Source of the DNA: Amoebophrya sp. A120
Taxonomy: Eukaryota > Sar > Dinophyceae > Syndiniales > Amoebophryaceae
Length of the DNA: 64,000 nucleotides
Direction: 5' to 3'
Assembly (NCBI GenBank): GCA_905178155.1
Contig: CAJINV010000004.1
Span: 3,753,320 to 3,817,319, forward strand
Shown here: positions 46,953 through 57,500 of the stretch, piece by piece
Position numbering within the stretch: the stretch's first letter is position 1
Layout of the letters: the number at the start of each line of letters is the position of its first letter
Translations under genes and position numbers: made by a program
Notes under the pieces: model-generated
What the model saw: the letters and a program-made list of their open reading frames with translations, nothing else
Told to the model about the DNA's origin: nothing
The model's database searches: none

Positions 46953-47649
46953 TAAAGAGCACCAACTACTTACTGTTTTTGCGAAAAGAAGTTTTATCGG
47001 TTTAGTTTCATTTAATTCCCATTCCTCGTGCGACCTGATGCTGAAGTTGATAGAGAAGTAGATTAAGGCGATAGTAGTTCGATGTCCAGCAGACAAAGAC
47101 CTTGCGCAAGCGAGTTGTCGACGACTAGCGTCATCAGCAAAGGCAACAGAAGAAGGCCTGGAAGTGGGCTTTCAAACGTCCAATCTATCTTTCTAGTTAT
47201 CGGAACTGCAAACAAGTTTATTCCAAATCAATGGTCTGCCGCGGTACAATTTTTTTCCCCGCGGTCTTTCCTATCTAGCAACGAACAAGAAAGGCGGCTG
47301 CACCCGAGGCGGAGTCGTCGAAAGATGACTGTTGTTCTTGGCTTGGGAGTGAAGAGGGCACGAAAGAAAGCCAGGAGTTTCAATATCTACAGCTTACTGA
47401 GATCAAAGATTGAGAAACTGTACTAGAGCGGAGCGAGGAGCGACACTTAGCTTAGCGGTAACATAGCTTGTGCGCTTGTGGTGCACCAATAAAAGAAGGT
47501 CCTTTTTTATCATCTGTTACAACATGCTGCCAGCCTTATTAAATCGTGCTCGTGGTATTCCTGATTTCGGAGAAAGAACGTGAGTTGTATAATCGTATAA
47601 TCGATGTAAATGAACACCACGATCAGTCCACGATCGTTGTGAAAGAAGG
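46953..47649. other. Intergenic stretch
   Basis: About 700 bp with no supported exon, RNA gene or repeat. Confidence 0.45.
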
Positions 47650-48821
47650 ATGCTGAACGATGCCCCGAGGACTGGTCGGAGCGAAAGCAGCAGCAGTTTC
47701 TCTTCGTTCTCTTCGAAAAATAACGAGGTCAACTTGCGAAATCACGCACCGCCGGATGAAGTGGGGGAACAAGAGACGAGAAGAAAAAATGTCGTGCAAG
47801 ACGGTAGTAACTACAACTCTTCCTCGTCTGTCGAGTCATCGTCGTCGTCATCGTTTTCTAGACGGGAAAAGAACTCGACGCCGCCGTCTAGCGGGCCTCG
47901 TGGAAGAAGTCAGACTAGCACTAGAGGAGCGTCGCCTGCCGATATTAATGCGACTGCAACAAAATCCCTAAAAGACGACCTGGTCCGCACGAAGACGGGG
48001 AATCTGGTGAGCAAAAACGCGGTGCTGTATGGGGCCCAAAACATCGAGCTAAAGGGCACCGGGTGCTACATCGGAAGCAACGTGACGCTGCGCGGGGATC
48101 TGGCGATGCTGCGGCTGGGCGAGTATTGCTTAATACACGGGGCGGCTCCTCGTGGTGGATCCACGACAAGAAATTCTATTGAGCAGGAAGATATTTCGGC
48201 GACCAGGAAAACGAAAACCACCGCGTCGACGACGACGACGATAATTCGGCCCAGCAGGAAGTTTTTCCAGCACGTTTACGTCGCTTTGAAGATCGGGGAC
48301 TTTGTGCGGATCGGGCCGAACAGCGTCGTGCAAGCGGCGTCCATCGGGAGCTACGTCAGCGTGGGGCGGAACGTGGTGATTGGTAACAGGTTATTCTCCG
48401 GAAAGTATCACCGATACTCGTTCTTTACGAGGAGAAATTCCAGTCTGGCAATGTTGGCATGGCAAATCATCTGCTTCTTGCACCTGAATGTTCATCTGCA
48501 TGACAAATGTCAGCTGAGTTAGCCCTTGTCGATCAAACATGCATCATCACGATACTTTTCCAACCTGCATACAGAGCGGTTATCCACTCGTACTGCGTGA
48601 TAGAGGACGACACGGTCATTCCCGATAACGAGGTAATCCCGCCGTTCTCCATCGTGTCTGGCGCGCCCATGAAGCTCCGGGCCGAGCTCCGGGAGACGTT
48701 CGCAAGCGAGCTGGCGACGACGTTGAAAGAAGAGTATCAGGGGTTTTTGACGGGTATGACGACGAAGACAGCGGCGGGGGAGGAAGATGTGGATGAACTG
48801 GGCGCACGGCCGGATGGCTAG
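47650..48821 (+). CDS. DCTN5: Dynactin subunit 5 (p25), 2 exons
   Basis: Exons 47650-48389 and 48575-48821 with one GT-AG intron (phase 2) give 328 residues. p25 is a left-handed beta-helix protein of the dynactin pointed-end complex and links the dynein motor to endosomal cargo. From residue ~117 the sequence follows the family closely: SKNAVLYGAQNIELKG, RGDLAMLRLGEYCLI, IGDFVRIGPNSVVQAA, IGSYVSVGRNVVIGNRAVI, then the family's Pro-rich IPDNEVIPPFSIVSGAPMK. The human protein is about 180 residues; here a ~115-residue Ser-rich N-terminus and a Thr/Ser insertion near residues 180-200 add length. The beta-helix and the Val-Ile-Gly-Asn-Arg junction across the intron support the call. A gamma-carbonic anhydrase-like or p27 paralogue is less likely because the spacing and C-terminus match p25. 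Confidence 0.85.
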
Positions 48822-49399
48822 AACGAGCTGGCAGGTAGTTTATTCTTCCGCTAAACGACAACGACTGCCACTGCAACAACGCGATGCAGTCGTGTGCATT
48901 GTTTCGTGTCGTCTGGAGGAGTTGGTTGTGGTTGCTTTTTAGCCTCACACGACCAGACCAGGCGAATGGGAATCACCAATTCGCAAAAACACCAGCGCGA
49001 ATCATGATCGTCGTGTGACAACTGCATGGGAGGAGGACGCCTTGCAAGTTTGTTTTGACTGTTCGGCGTGCAGTTCGGTAAAAAAAAGCTCCTAGCTGGA
49101 ACTGGAACGCGGATATGCCACTCACGCACGCACGAAGGGATAAAAAGGAAAGTTCTACTACGTGATCACGAATCTTCGGCTTGAGGCTGTCTTCGATCTT
49201 GCCACCTGTCTTCCTCCTTGAAAGCCGCAAGACTACAATTCACAAGAGGTGAAGATCTGCGTACTTCGGCACGGCTCGTCAGCACAAAAAGAGATCATTT
49301 TCATCTGGACCAAAGAGAAAAGCTTTTCTTGCATCAAGACTTGAATCTGAATCGTCCTCGTCGTGAATCTGAATTTATTTCCTTCTACCGAAACTAAAA
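48822..49399. other. Intergenic stretch
   Basis: About 580 bp with no supported exon, RNA gene or repeat. Confidence 0.45.
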
Positions 49400-50868
49400 A
49401 TGGTCTACGCGGTTCTCATCCACGGTGTGGAAGGTCGTCTGTTTTTCAGCCTGTTTTACTCTGCCGAGGGGAATGACAGCCGCAAGAAGACGAGGCAGCA
49501 GACCATCATGCGGCGGATTTTAGCGGAGCACTTGTTTCAAAAACACACGGACAGCAACTTCGTCTCATCTTCGACTAGCAGTTCCTTCGGCGGAATGTTA
49601 AATGGCGGAGGAAGTGGCTCGTCGTCCAGCGGAACTTCCAGCTCTTCCTCCACCGCAGCTTCCAGCGCGTACAGCCCGGTTTTCGAGTTGCTCTGCGGCG
49701 GGCCGGATGGACTGGCGGTGAAGGAGGGAAACAAAAGCAGCAGCACGTTGCTGAACAAAACGACAAATTTGTTTGGGGAATGGATTATGGATTGCAAAAA
49801 TGTCTGGGTCTGGAAGATTGCCAGATGCAGATTTTCCATAACCCATGAGGTCTGGTATGTAGGACATAGCATGACAGATTCTGCGGGACCTTTCTAATGC
49901 CTCTCCTGCATGAGAAACTGCCTCTCGATTAGGTCAAAAGTGCACAACTTTTGGCAATCATGCAACACAGTTTTTTGCCTGATTCAGATTTAGCATGACA
50001 AGTTGCAATCATCCAGACCCAAACATTTTTGCATTTGATATGGATCGGAAACAAGAAGGATAATGCAATGTTGCACCACGGAGGTCCTCTTTCACTAGAC
50101 CCGGCTGCATTCAGTGCTATGCACGGAGTAGTAGATAAAAACGCAGTGGATCCAGCAAGAATTACACATGGAAACACTGCGGACCCGCATCTGCTGGGCC
50201 ACGTGCCGGGCTATCTGCAGAACAAGAGCACCAACTACTACGCTTCGAGCCTGTTCGGTGGCGGCAGTTCTTCGGCCTCCAAAACCTTCGGGAACAATGT
50301 GCAGAGTGGGTACAACAATTACACGGCCTCGCGCAACAAGAAGAACGCTGCCAACGCGAACAACGTCACAGAGGGCGTGGTGCGGATGGGAGGCAGCGTT
50401 TCCGGGATTTTTGAGCAGAGCAAGATGCTGTTCTGGAAGCAGGTGAACGGTATCTTCTTCACGATTTTGTGTGAACCACTGGAAAACACGCTACTCGCGA
50501 CGAACTTCCTGGAACTGCTGATCACAGAATTGCACCGCCACTTCGAAATAGAGCTGAAGCTGGGCGGGAGCGGGAATTATGACAAGAAAAATAAGAATTA
50601 CACCGACAGAAATAATGCCATGACTGCCGCAGGAGATCACCATCCGCTGCTGGAGGACCATCTTCATGGGGGAGGGAATGACCACGGCCGGGTGGCCAGT
50701 AATGGCGGAAACAATTACGGGAGCACACTCGCGGATCGGATTCTAGACAAACCAGACGAAGTTCTGATGATTCTGCACTACATGCTCCCCGGAGGACAGC
50801 TGCAATTCATAACCTACAATCTGTACGCGTTTTTAAGGACAAACATAGCGGACTCACTGAGCAACTGA
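49400..50868 (+). CDS. AP5S1: AP-5 complex subunit sigma-like protein, 2 exons
   Basis: Exons 49400-49785 and 50046-50868 give 402 residues; the only intron is a reverse A element (duplication TGGAT). The N-terminus MVYAVLIHGVEGRLFF resembles the start of AP-5 sigma (Met-Val-His-Ala-Phe-Leu-Ile-His in animals). The C-terminus (LADRILDKPDEVLMILHYML, then PGGQLQFITYNLYAFLR) matches the family's Arg-Ile...Leu-Pro-His-Gly-Gln-Leu-Leu-Phe block. AP-5 is a clathrin-independent late-endosome/lysosome sorting adaptor. Animal sigma-5 is ~200 residues; this one is longer through Ser-rich (residues ~55-95) and Asn/Gly/His-rich insertions. Between them, WKQVNGIFFTILCEPLENTL and FLELLITELHRHFEIEL fit a longin-type adaptor core. 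Another longin protein is the main alternative. Confidence 0.65.
49786..50040 (-). mobile_element. Introner element A, reverse, TSD TGGAT
   Basis: 255 bp. Left end TATGGATTGCAAAAATGTCT, right end ACATTTTTGCATTTGATA. TGGAT is duplicated at 49781-49785 and 50041-50045. Body opposite to 3482-3743. Removal joins Glu-Trp-Ile-Gly-Asn in frame. Confidence 0.95.
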
Positions 50869-51687
50869 GATGAAATGTATTTCTGTGATAATCGCTTTCG
50901 TGATAGATTTTGCTGGTGCTCACTTGTTGTTGTTGATCAAAATTTGAAACGAAGCCACTTCTCATGATGAAGCAAACGCACGCGCGCCGAAGATCGAAAT
51001 TAAGTACTGACAAAACGCATGCTGAACTGCAGCAAAGAGAAAGACTTAAGCAGCTAAATCATGATGAACACTTCAACTATCATCTTTCGGGTCTGAAACT
51101 ACACCGAATGAAGATACGTTACTTTACTTTCGTTCTGCTGACGATAAAGGAATTACTTTACTTTCGTTCTGCTCGGCCAGGGCCTTCCGTTGTACCTCGA
51201 CCGCCATATTTATTTATCGCAAACGAAGCAGATGATCCGTGAAAGTGAAGTAGAAACACAAAAAAGGAAAAGGATCCTCCAGTGGTTTCGAAGATCAGGT
51301 CTTGTTCAAACAAAAGGTCATCTCCCTCCACGTGCAACATCCAAAAAGATAGAGATCATGATGAGAGGATCCACAAGCACGAGCAGAAAGTCGAGTTGAT
51401 AGAATGGTTCAACTCAAGGAATAAACGATCTTCTGGTTCGGAGTAACCTCGCGAAGCTAGCACTGTCGTGCCTATTCTTCAAACAGCGAATCCAACGGGT
51501 ACAAGTAGGCTGAAGAGTAGTTCTTGTTGTTTTCCGGTACATCACTACAACATAGCGGCGCAAGTACGTTTGTAGAGGCGTTAATCTTCTTCTTCTACAG
51601 TAGAGTTTGTCGTCGTACAAATACCATATTTAAATTTTTTAGAAGCTTCTCTCAGGCCGACCTTCTTCTCGTTTCGCTTTCGAAAAA
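50869..51687. other. Intergenic stretch
   Basis: About 820 bp with no supported exon or RNA gene. A short duplication TTACTTTACTTTCGTTCTGCT occurs in two near copies around 51118 and 51153, given here as approximate. Confidence 0.45.
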
Positions 51688-53958
51688 ATGGTAAAAAAGA
51701 GCATGAAACGAAAGCAGGCCTCTTCTGCAGGAGACCACAGCGCGGGTGGCAACAAAAATGCGAAAGCATCATCATCCTCCGCCGCCAGCACTGCCGCGGA
51801 ACCAGCACAGCAAATGGAGCATCTTTTGTCCGGTCCGGCGCTGAAACAGGCCAAGAAAATTTCCATCGCTAAAATTAACGGTCCGGACGAGGGAAAGTTG
51901 CTCCTCCCGCGAAACGCGGAGGATAAGAAGCAGGGCGAGCGGGTGGTGGTCGTGCTGGAAAAGTGTTTTTTGGAGCTAGTGCAGATCCGGAAGGGGACGT
52001 ACGAATTGCTCAATTCCGACGACCACAAGACCTTACTGATGAAAAACGAAAAGCGCAGGAACGACCTGGCGGAAGCACGCCCGGACATTACGCACCAGTG
52101 TTTGATGACGCTTCTGGATTCGCCGCTGAATAAAAAAGGTAGACGTTATTTTGTCCGTGCAAGACAGATTTACGTTTGCCACCTGAGCCAGCATGTTGAC
52201 AACATACTCCATTTTTTATATTTTTTCTTGCAAAATAGAACAACTTGATGTAATGCTGCTCGCATTGGTGCGATATATAGCATTAGCATTGCACCAACCA
52301 CCATGAAAACCTTAACAGGCAAGCTGCTGATCTACCTGCACACAGCGCAGAATGTGTTGATTGAAGTGCACCCGAGCCTGCGTGTCCCCCGAACGTTCAA
52401 GCGATTTTGCGGGCTCATGGTGGAGCTGTTGCAGAAAAACAAAATCAGAGCCGCGCAAACAAACGAGATCCTGATGAAGGTGCGATGAGTCCTTATTTTT
52501 TTTTTCGCAACTTCCTGATGGATCGTCCTGTTTGAAGATGCAGACGAAAGATTTGTTGATAGGGCATACACTAGTTTCTGATTGTGTTTTGCATTATTGT
52601 TGGCAATGGGAGACTTCGACAGCCATATAGATTCGGAATAGATTCCAAATAGATTTGAGATAGATGGTTTCTGTTTTCCGAAAAAGCGTCTGCAGTTCTG
52701 CAGCACGCGATCGAATGGAGAATAAAAACAGTCACCGAAGTCGCGAGCTGGGCGAAAAATGAGAACAATTCTGACCAAAATTTCCCGGGCCGATGAGAAG
52801 TGGCCACAAGGTGCCTGCCCTAGCCCGAGAAAGTGGCCAGGTGAAGGGGGTAATCTTGCAGCGCAAGCGCCGCGCTATGCTTTTAGTTGGGCCTAGACTC
52901 TCGGACCAAGTAAGAGCATACCCTGGCGCCTGGGAAAAAGATTGCTCTGGCCCGCAAAAGTTGGCACAGGCGCCACGGCATTCTTTTGCCGGGGCTGCCA
53001 GGTTTTAAGGCCAGGCACTGTCACAGAGGTGCGCATGTGATGCGAAATTCTCCTGGCCCGAGAAAGTGGCCAGATCGATGATGGAGGAGCGTGGTGTTTC
53101 TGATGCGAAAATGTTCTGGCCCGAGAAAGTGGCCAGATAAGGGGGGGGTGATCTTGAAGTACAAGCAGCACGCTGTGCTCTTACCTGGGCCTCTCGACTT
53201 TGAGGCCAGGTAAGAGCATAGCATGGCGCTTGGAAGGAAAAAAGGCCCCGTCGGCCCAAACAAAGTTGGCCCAAACACCACGGCACTCTGTTCCCTGGCC
53301 TTCCAAGTTTTGGGGCCTTCCAAGTTTTGGGGCCTATGCAGACGAAAGATTTGTTGATAGGGCATACACTATTTATTGTGTTTTGCATATTGCATTGTTG
53401 TGGTCAACTCGTTTATTATTTCCAAAAACCCCATCACAGGTTATCTCCAACCCGATTGACAAGTACCTTCCACCGGGCGGGCGCAAAGTCGGTCTTTCTG
53501 TGACGGGCAAGTCCGTGAACGTTCGCGACTACTGTAAAATGCTGGTGGACGAGCAGAGACCAAATAAACCACTAGGAGGAGCTTCTGATGCAGGAGCACG
53601 AGAAGCTGCAGCAGGAAGTAGTGCTAAAGGCTCATCACCGTCCACCTCTAGCAGCAGTTCAACAGCGCCATATGCAGGTGCGCAACAGGTAGTTGCAGCT
53701 ACGACAGCACATCAGCAGCAACCAGGTCATCTACCTTGTGCTGAGGAAGAGGAGCAGCCAACCCTGGATGTGAAACAAACCGCGTTTCTGCCGATCACGT
53801 TCGTGATTGGGGCGGTGGCCCACTGTGACCCGGCGAGCGAAAGCAATTTCGGCCTGGATTACACGACGGAAAAGATAAGTATTTCCCCGTTTGGGCTCAG
53901 TGCGAGTTGTGTATGCAGCAAGCTTTGCCACGAGTTTGAACACTTGTGGAATGTTTGA
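51688..53958 (+). CDS. EMG1: rRNA pseudouridine N1-methyltransferase Emg1/Nep1, 3 exons
   Basis: Exons 51688-52138, 52319-52479 and 53440-53958 with two GT-AG introns give 376 residues. Nep1 is a SPOUT-fold methyltransferase that modifies a hypermodified pseudouridine in 18S rRNA and is needed for 40S assembly in the nucleolus. Family landmarks are clear: [20 protein letters not shown] at ~residue 131, then [37 protein letters not shown], and [20 protein letters not shown]. The C-terminal substrate and cofactor region reads [29 protein letters not shown] and ends EHLWNV, as the family ends in Trp-Asn-Ile/Val. Human EMG1 is ~244 residues; the extra length is a Lys/Ser/Ala N-terminus (~45 residues) and a Ser/Ala/Gln insertion at ~245-310. 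The second intron is ~960 bp and holds a complex repeat. No introner element interrupts this gene. Confidence 0.94.
52538..53403 (+). repeat. Compound repeat inside EMG1 intron 2
   Basis: An outer direct repeat of ~65 bp begins ATGCAGACGAAAGATTTGTT at 52538 and 53336. Between them GCCCGAGAAAGTGGCCAG occurs three times (about 52824, 53055, 53118), with degenerate copies near 52955 and 53260. A longer block containing GTAAGAGCATA and TGGCGC is duplicated about 295 bp apart. TTCCAAGTTTTGGGGCC is tandem at about 53301. CTGGCC and GGCCAG bracket each short unit as a small hairpin. Confidence 0.8.
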
Positions 53959-54590
53959 TAGTACAGATGAGCCTCGATGGCGGATACGAGTTGTAGTAAA
54001 CGACAATGCTTATGATTGCAGTGCGGTATGTGCCTTGGTACAATTACAATGACCGAGGATGGAAGAATAAAAATCTATCGAGGTGAAAATTCTTATTCTG
54101 ATGCAGTAATGCTGGGAGCCGCTGCTGCATTTGTTTTTGCGTTCCTTCACAGGCGTCTCCTGCAAGTCTGCAGCTTCCGTTCCTGGATGAATTTTCGTGC
54201 GGCGTGGTTGGGTCTTTTCGAAGATGAGAGCTGCAAAAATATTGTTGATTTGCTTCTGAGAGACAGATGACATCAAAACCATGCAAAAACCGTCTTGCAA
54301 AAAAGAACAATTTTCCCGACATAGATTTAGATAGACGAAAGAATTGATAAGTACAACTTCGACCAGCGTAGACAAGGTCAGCGAGTCTAGCTTGATGTGT
54401 CCTAGTACAAGCGTCGTGACAAAGTAAGCGATCATAGTACAATCATAATCAAGTCGTTTTAAGTGTACCAAGTGAGATACAAGAAAGGAATTTTTTTGTG
54501 CACGACCTCCTTCCTTTATCAACATTCCTCAAATCTAAAGAGTCAAGAGCCAAAGTTTCAGGTTTATAAGATTAAGCGTATCAAAATCAA
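53959..54590. other. Intergenic stretch
   Basis: About 630 bp with no supported exon, RNA gene or repeat. Confidence 0.45.
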
Positions 54591-57500
54591 ATGCCCTCGA
54601 CGCCAACGGACAGTTCATTCTTGCGACAGCAAGTCGTGCAAGACACACCGACTTTTGGGGTGCCAGGTCGTGGTGGCGATACAGGAAGGAAGGGCAGTAC
54701 GAGTAGCGCCACTGGTTTTCATCCAAAGAGTGGCACATCTTCTACCGCTGCGTCATTTGTCAAAACAGCAGCATCTTCGGCAAGCGACGCGGCTACAACA
54801 GGAACTACACCCGGAACAAGAAGTGCTGTCCCCTTCGCGGCCCCCGCACTTGTTCCTGCGGCCGAGACTTTTTCAAAAATGTCTGTGTCAGCCTCGTCGG
54901 CTACGGCTTCATCAGCTGCGGAAAGCAGAAGTACCATGATGAACATAGCGGCCAAAGAACCGCCCGTAGTTGCGGCCGAACCCGCGTTCGAGCGGGACAC
55001 GGATGAAACAGAAGAGATGACGGCGGACGAGGTGTGGCGAAAAGTCCTGATGCCCAACGCGGCGTCGGCACCACTAGCGTTTGCTGCGGGCTACGACCAA
55101 CGTAGAAATAATGATAGACGGTTCCTTGTTCAAATGTTTGAATTTCGCATCTATTTCTATACAGAAGCACCAAGATTTTGATGTTCCAGAAAAAGATGCT
55201 CGCATTCATTTTCGCTGTGTTTTTGTGTTGACGGTTCTTGGCCTGATAAATTTTTCCAAGAAATTGATTCCTATACAGGTCTGTTCGACGGCTGGGTCAA
55301 GCAGCCCTCGCCGTGCTGCGGTGCCGCGTCCGTTGCGGGCGCCTGGAATGCGCTGCGGAACGTGCACCGTTCGGGGGACAACTATCAAAAGGAAAAATCC
55401 CCCCACCCCATACTCAAACTAGAAATTTGTGATGCAGATTTGTGGTCACAAATCAGCTTTGTCATGCTAGAAGGGAAAAGATGCGGACTGTAGTGCTGGT
55501 TGGCGTGGGAAAGCCTTGCACCTTCAGCATGACAGGGGGCAGCTGGAAGTGGGAAACAGCATGACAAATTGCCAGCAAACGAGGCCAGAGCTGCGTCTCT
55601 TGGCCTTCTAGCATTACAAGTCGATTTGTGTACTCAAATACTCGACCCGGCTTTCACTAGGGGGAGCATTCGTACACTTTGTGCCCTCCGGGACTATGCC
55701 TCTGCTTCCGTCTAAACTGAGGGGTCCACTTATCCCTCTCGGTATTCGGTCGCAGGGAAGGGTTGCCGGGGTCTCCCTCGCATCGGTTCTCGATGTCGGG
55801 TGTGAGTTTGTGACTGCGGGGGCAGTGGTTGGCTTAGGTGTGTGGAGTACATCTGAAAAGAGGCTCCCATTCCTTCTTCCAGGTAGCGATCCTAGATCGC
55901 TGCCATGCGGAGCCACCCCCGTATTTCACCCCCAGGGGGTTGTGGACCTGGCAAAACCGATGAGTTCGGGCTGCTGACTGTTCCACCTCTTCCGAGAGCG
56001 ATCATGTTACGCCTCACGCCTCAAATACAGCATCACAAGTTTCGTTTTCGATGTGGGGAGGGGGGATTTTTCGTTTTGATAACAACGCGAAGGACTTCCG
56101 CAAGCTCTCCGATGTGCTGGCGAAGTACTGCGACGCGTTGGCGAGAGGGAGACGGAAGCGGTTGGATCGCATTCTCGACGGGTATTTGCGGTGTGTCCTG
56201 CCCTCCGGGGAGGAGATTGCGAAGATGGGGGACTACTTCTTGGCGAAAATTCAGCAGCACAACTTTCTCGGCGAGGAGTACGAGCAGCAAGAGTGGCAGC
56301 GGAGAAACATCTCGCATCTGGAGCTGCATGCGGGCGGTGGTGGGGACAACATCGCGACTTGTGCGACTGAAAAGAACTTGTCCAGTACCGCTCTCTTAGC
56401 TGCAGCGAACATCGAGTCTTCAATGGATATTGCGGTCGAGAAGATGGAGAAGTGTAGTAATAATTTTTCGGGGGCACCAACATCTAGAACCACTTCGGCA
56501 CTAGCAGTTCCAAAGATTGTGCAGAAGAACAATCCACCTGCTCTCCCGGTGGGCAAGGACATGACGGACGCCGAAAAGAAGGAGCTGCCGGTCTCGAAAT
56601 ATTTCAAGACGGAGGAGAAGTTATGAACTGCAAAAACATCGTACTAGTATAAATTGCAATACAAATTAGCTCAGCATTACAAACTTTGTAATGCGGATTT
56701 TCTTTAACAAAAAGATTTGTATTATGCATAAACGCAATTAGTACGAGTACGATACTTTTGCACAGGATAGAAGTTTCCGATGTTACTGTACCTAGAGAAA
56801 TTCATCGAGGACTACCTGTTTCAAGTTGAGCAACGCACCTGGATCGGGACCAAGAAGAGTATTTATTGCGTATGTTGTTGTTTGTCATGCAAGACACAAC
56901 ACGTGATGAGGTATATTTCTCATGCAGGACGCACAGAACAAATACGACATTTTATCAAAAAACAGAAAACAAGCCCGTCGACCCTGAGAAAACCCCTGTC
57001 GAGGGTGTTACCAAAACCGCCGCGAAAGACGCGTTGAAAGCGGTGTGTGAAGCACAAGTTGCGCTCCGCTGCACAGTGGCGACAGACGAAAAAAATTCTA
57101 GTCCAACTGCCGGGGAGAACAACATTTCGTCGTCCGAGGAAACCACTGCAGTGACGGCGTCGAGCGGCTCGAGTTCGCGCACCTCCAGTAAGGAGTCAAC
57201 CACAAATGCAGTTCCGACGCCATATTTCACGCCCTACTCGGACTTGAGTTCGGCCAGTTCGTCCGGCGAGGAGGGGGGCTTGGACCTGGGCGCCGTGCGG
57301 GTGGACCTGCTCACCGGGCATCCAGCGCTGCTGCCGAGCGGGCGGGGTTTGAATGTGGAAACGACCGCCGTGCAAAAGGACTATAACGAGATGAAGATGA
57401 GCTACCCTAGTGGTGGTGATACAACATCGCTGGCGACCACTTTTCAGAACGGGTTGGGAAATCGAACCATTTCCGCGGCGCTGGCAACCGCGAGTGCGTC

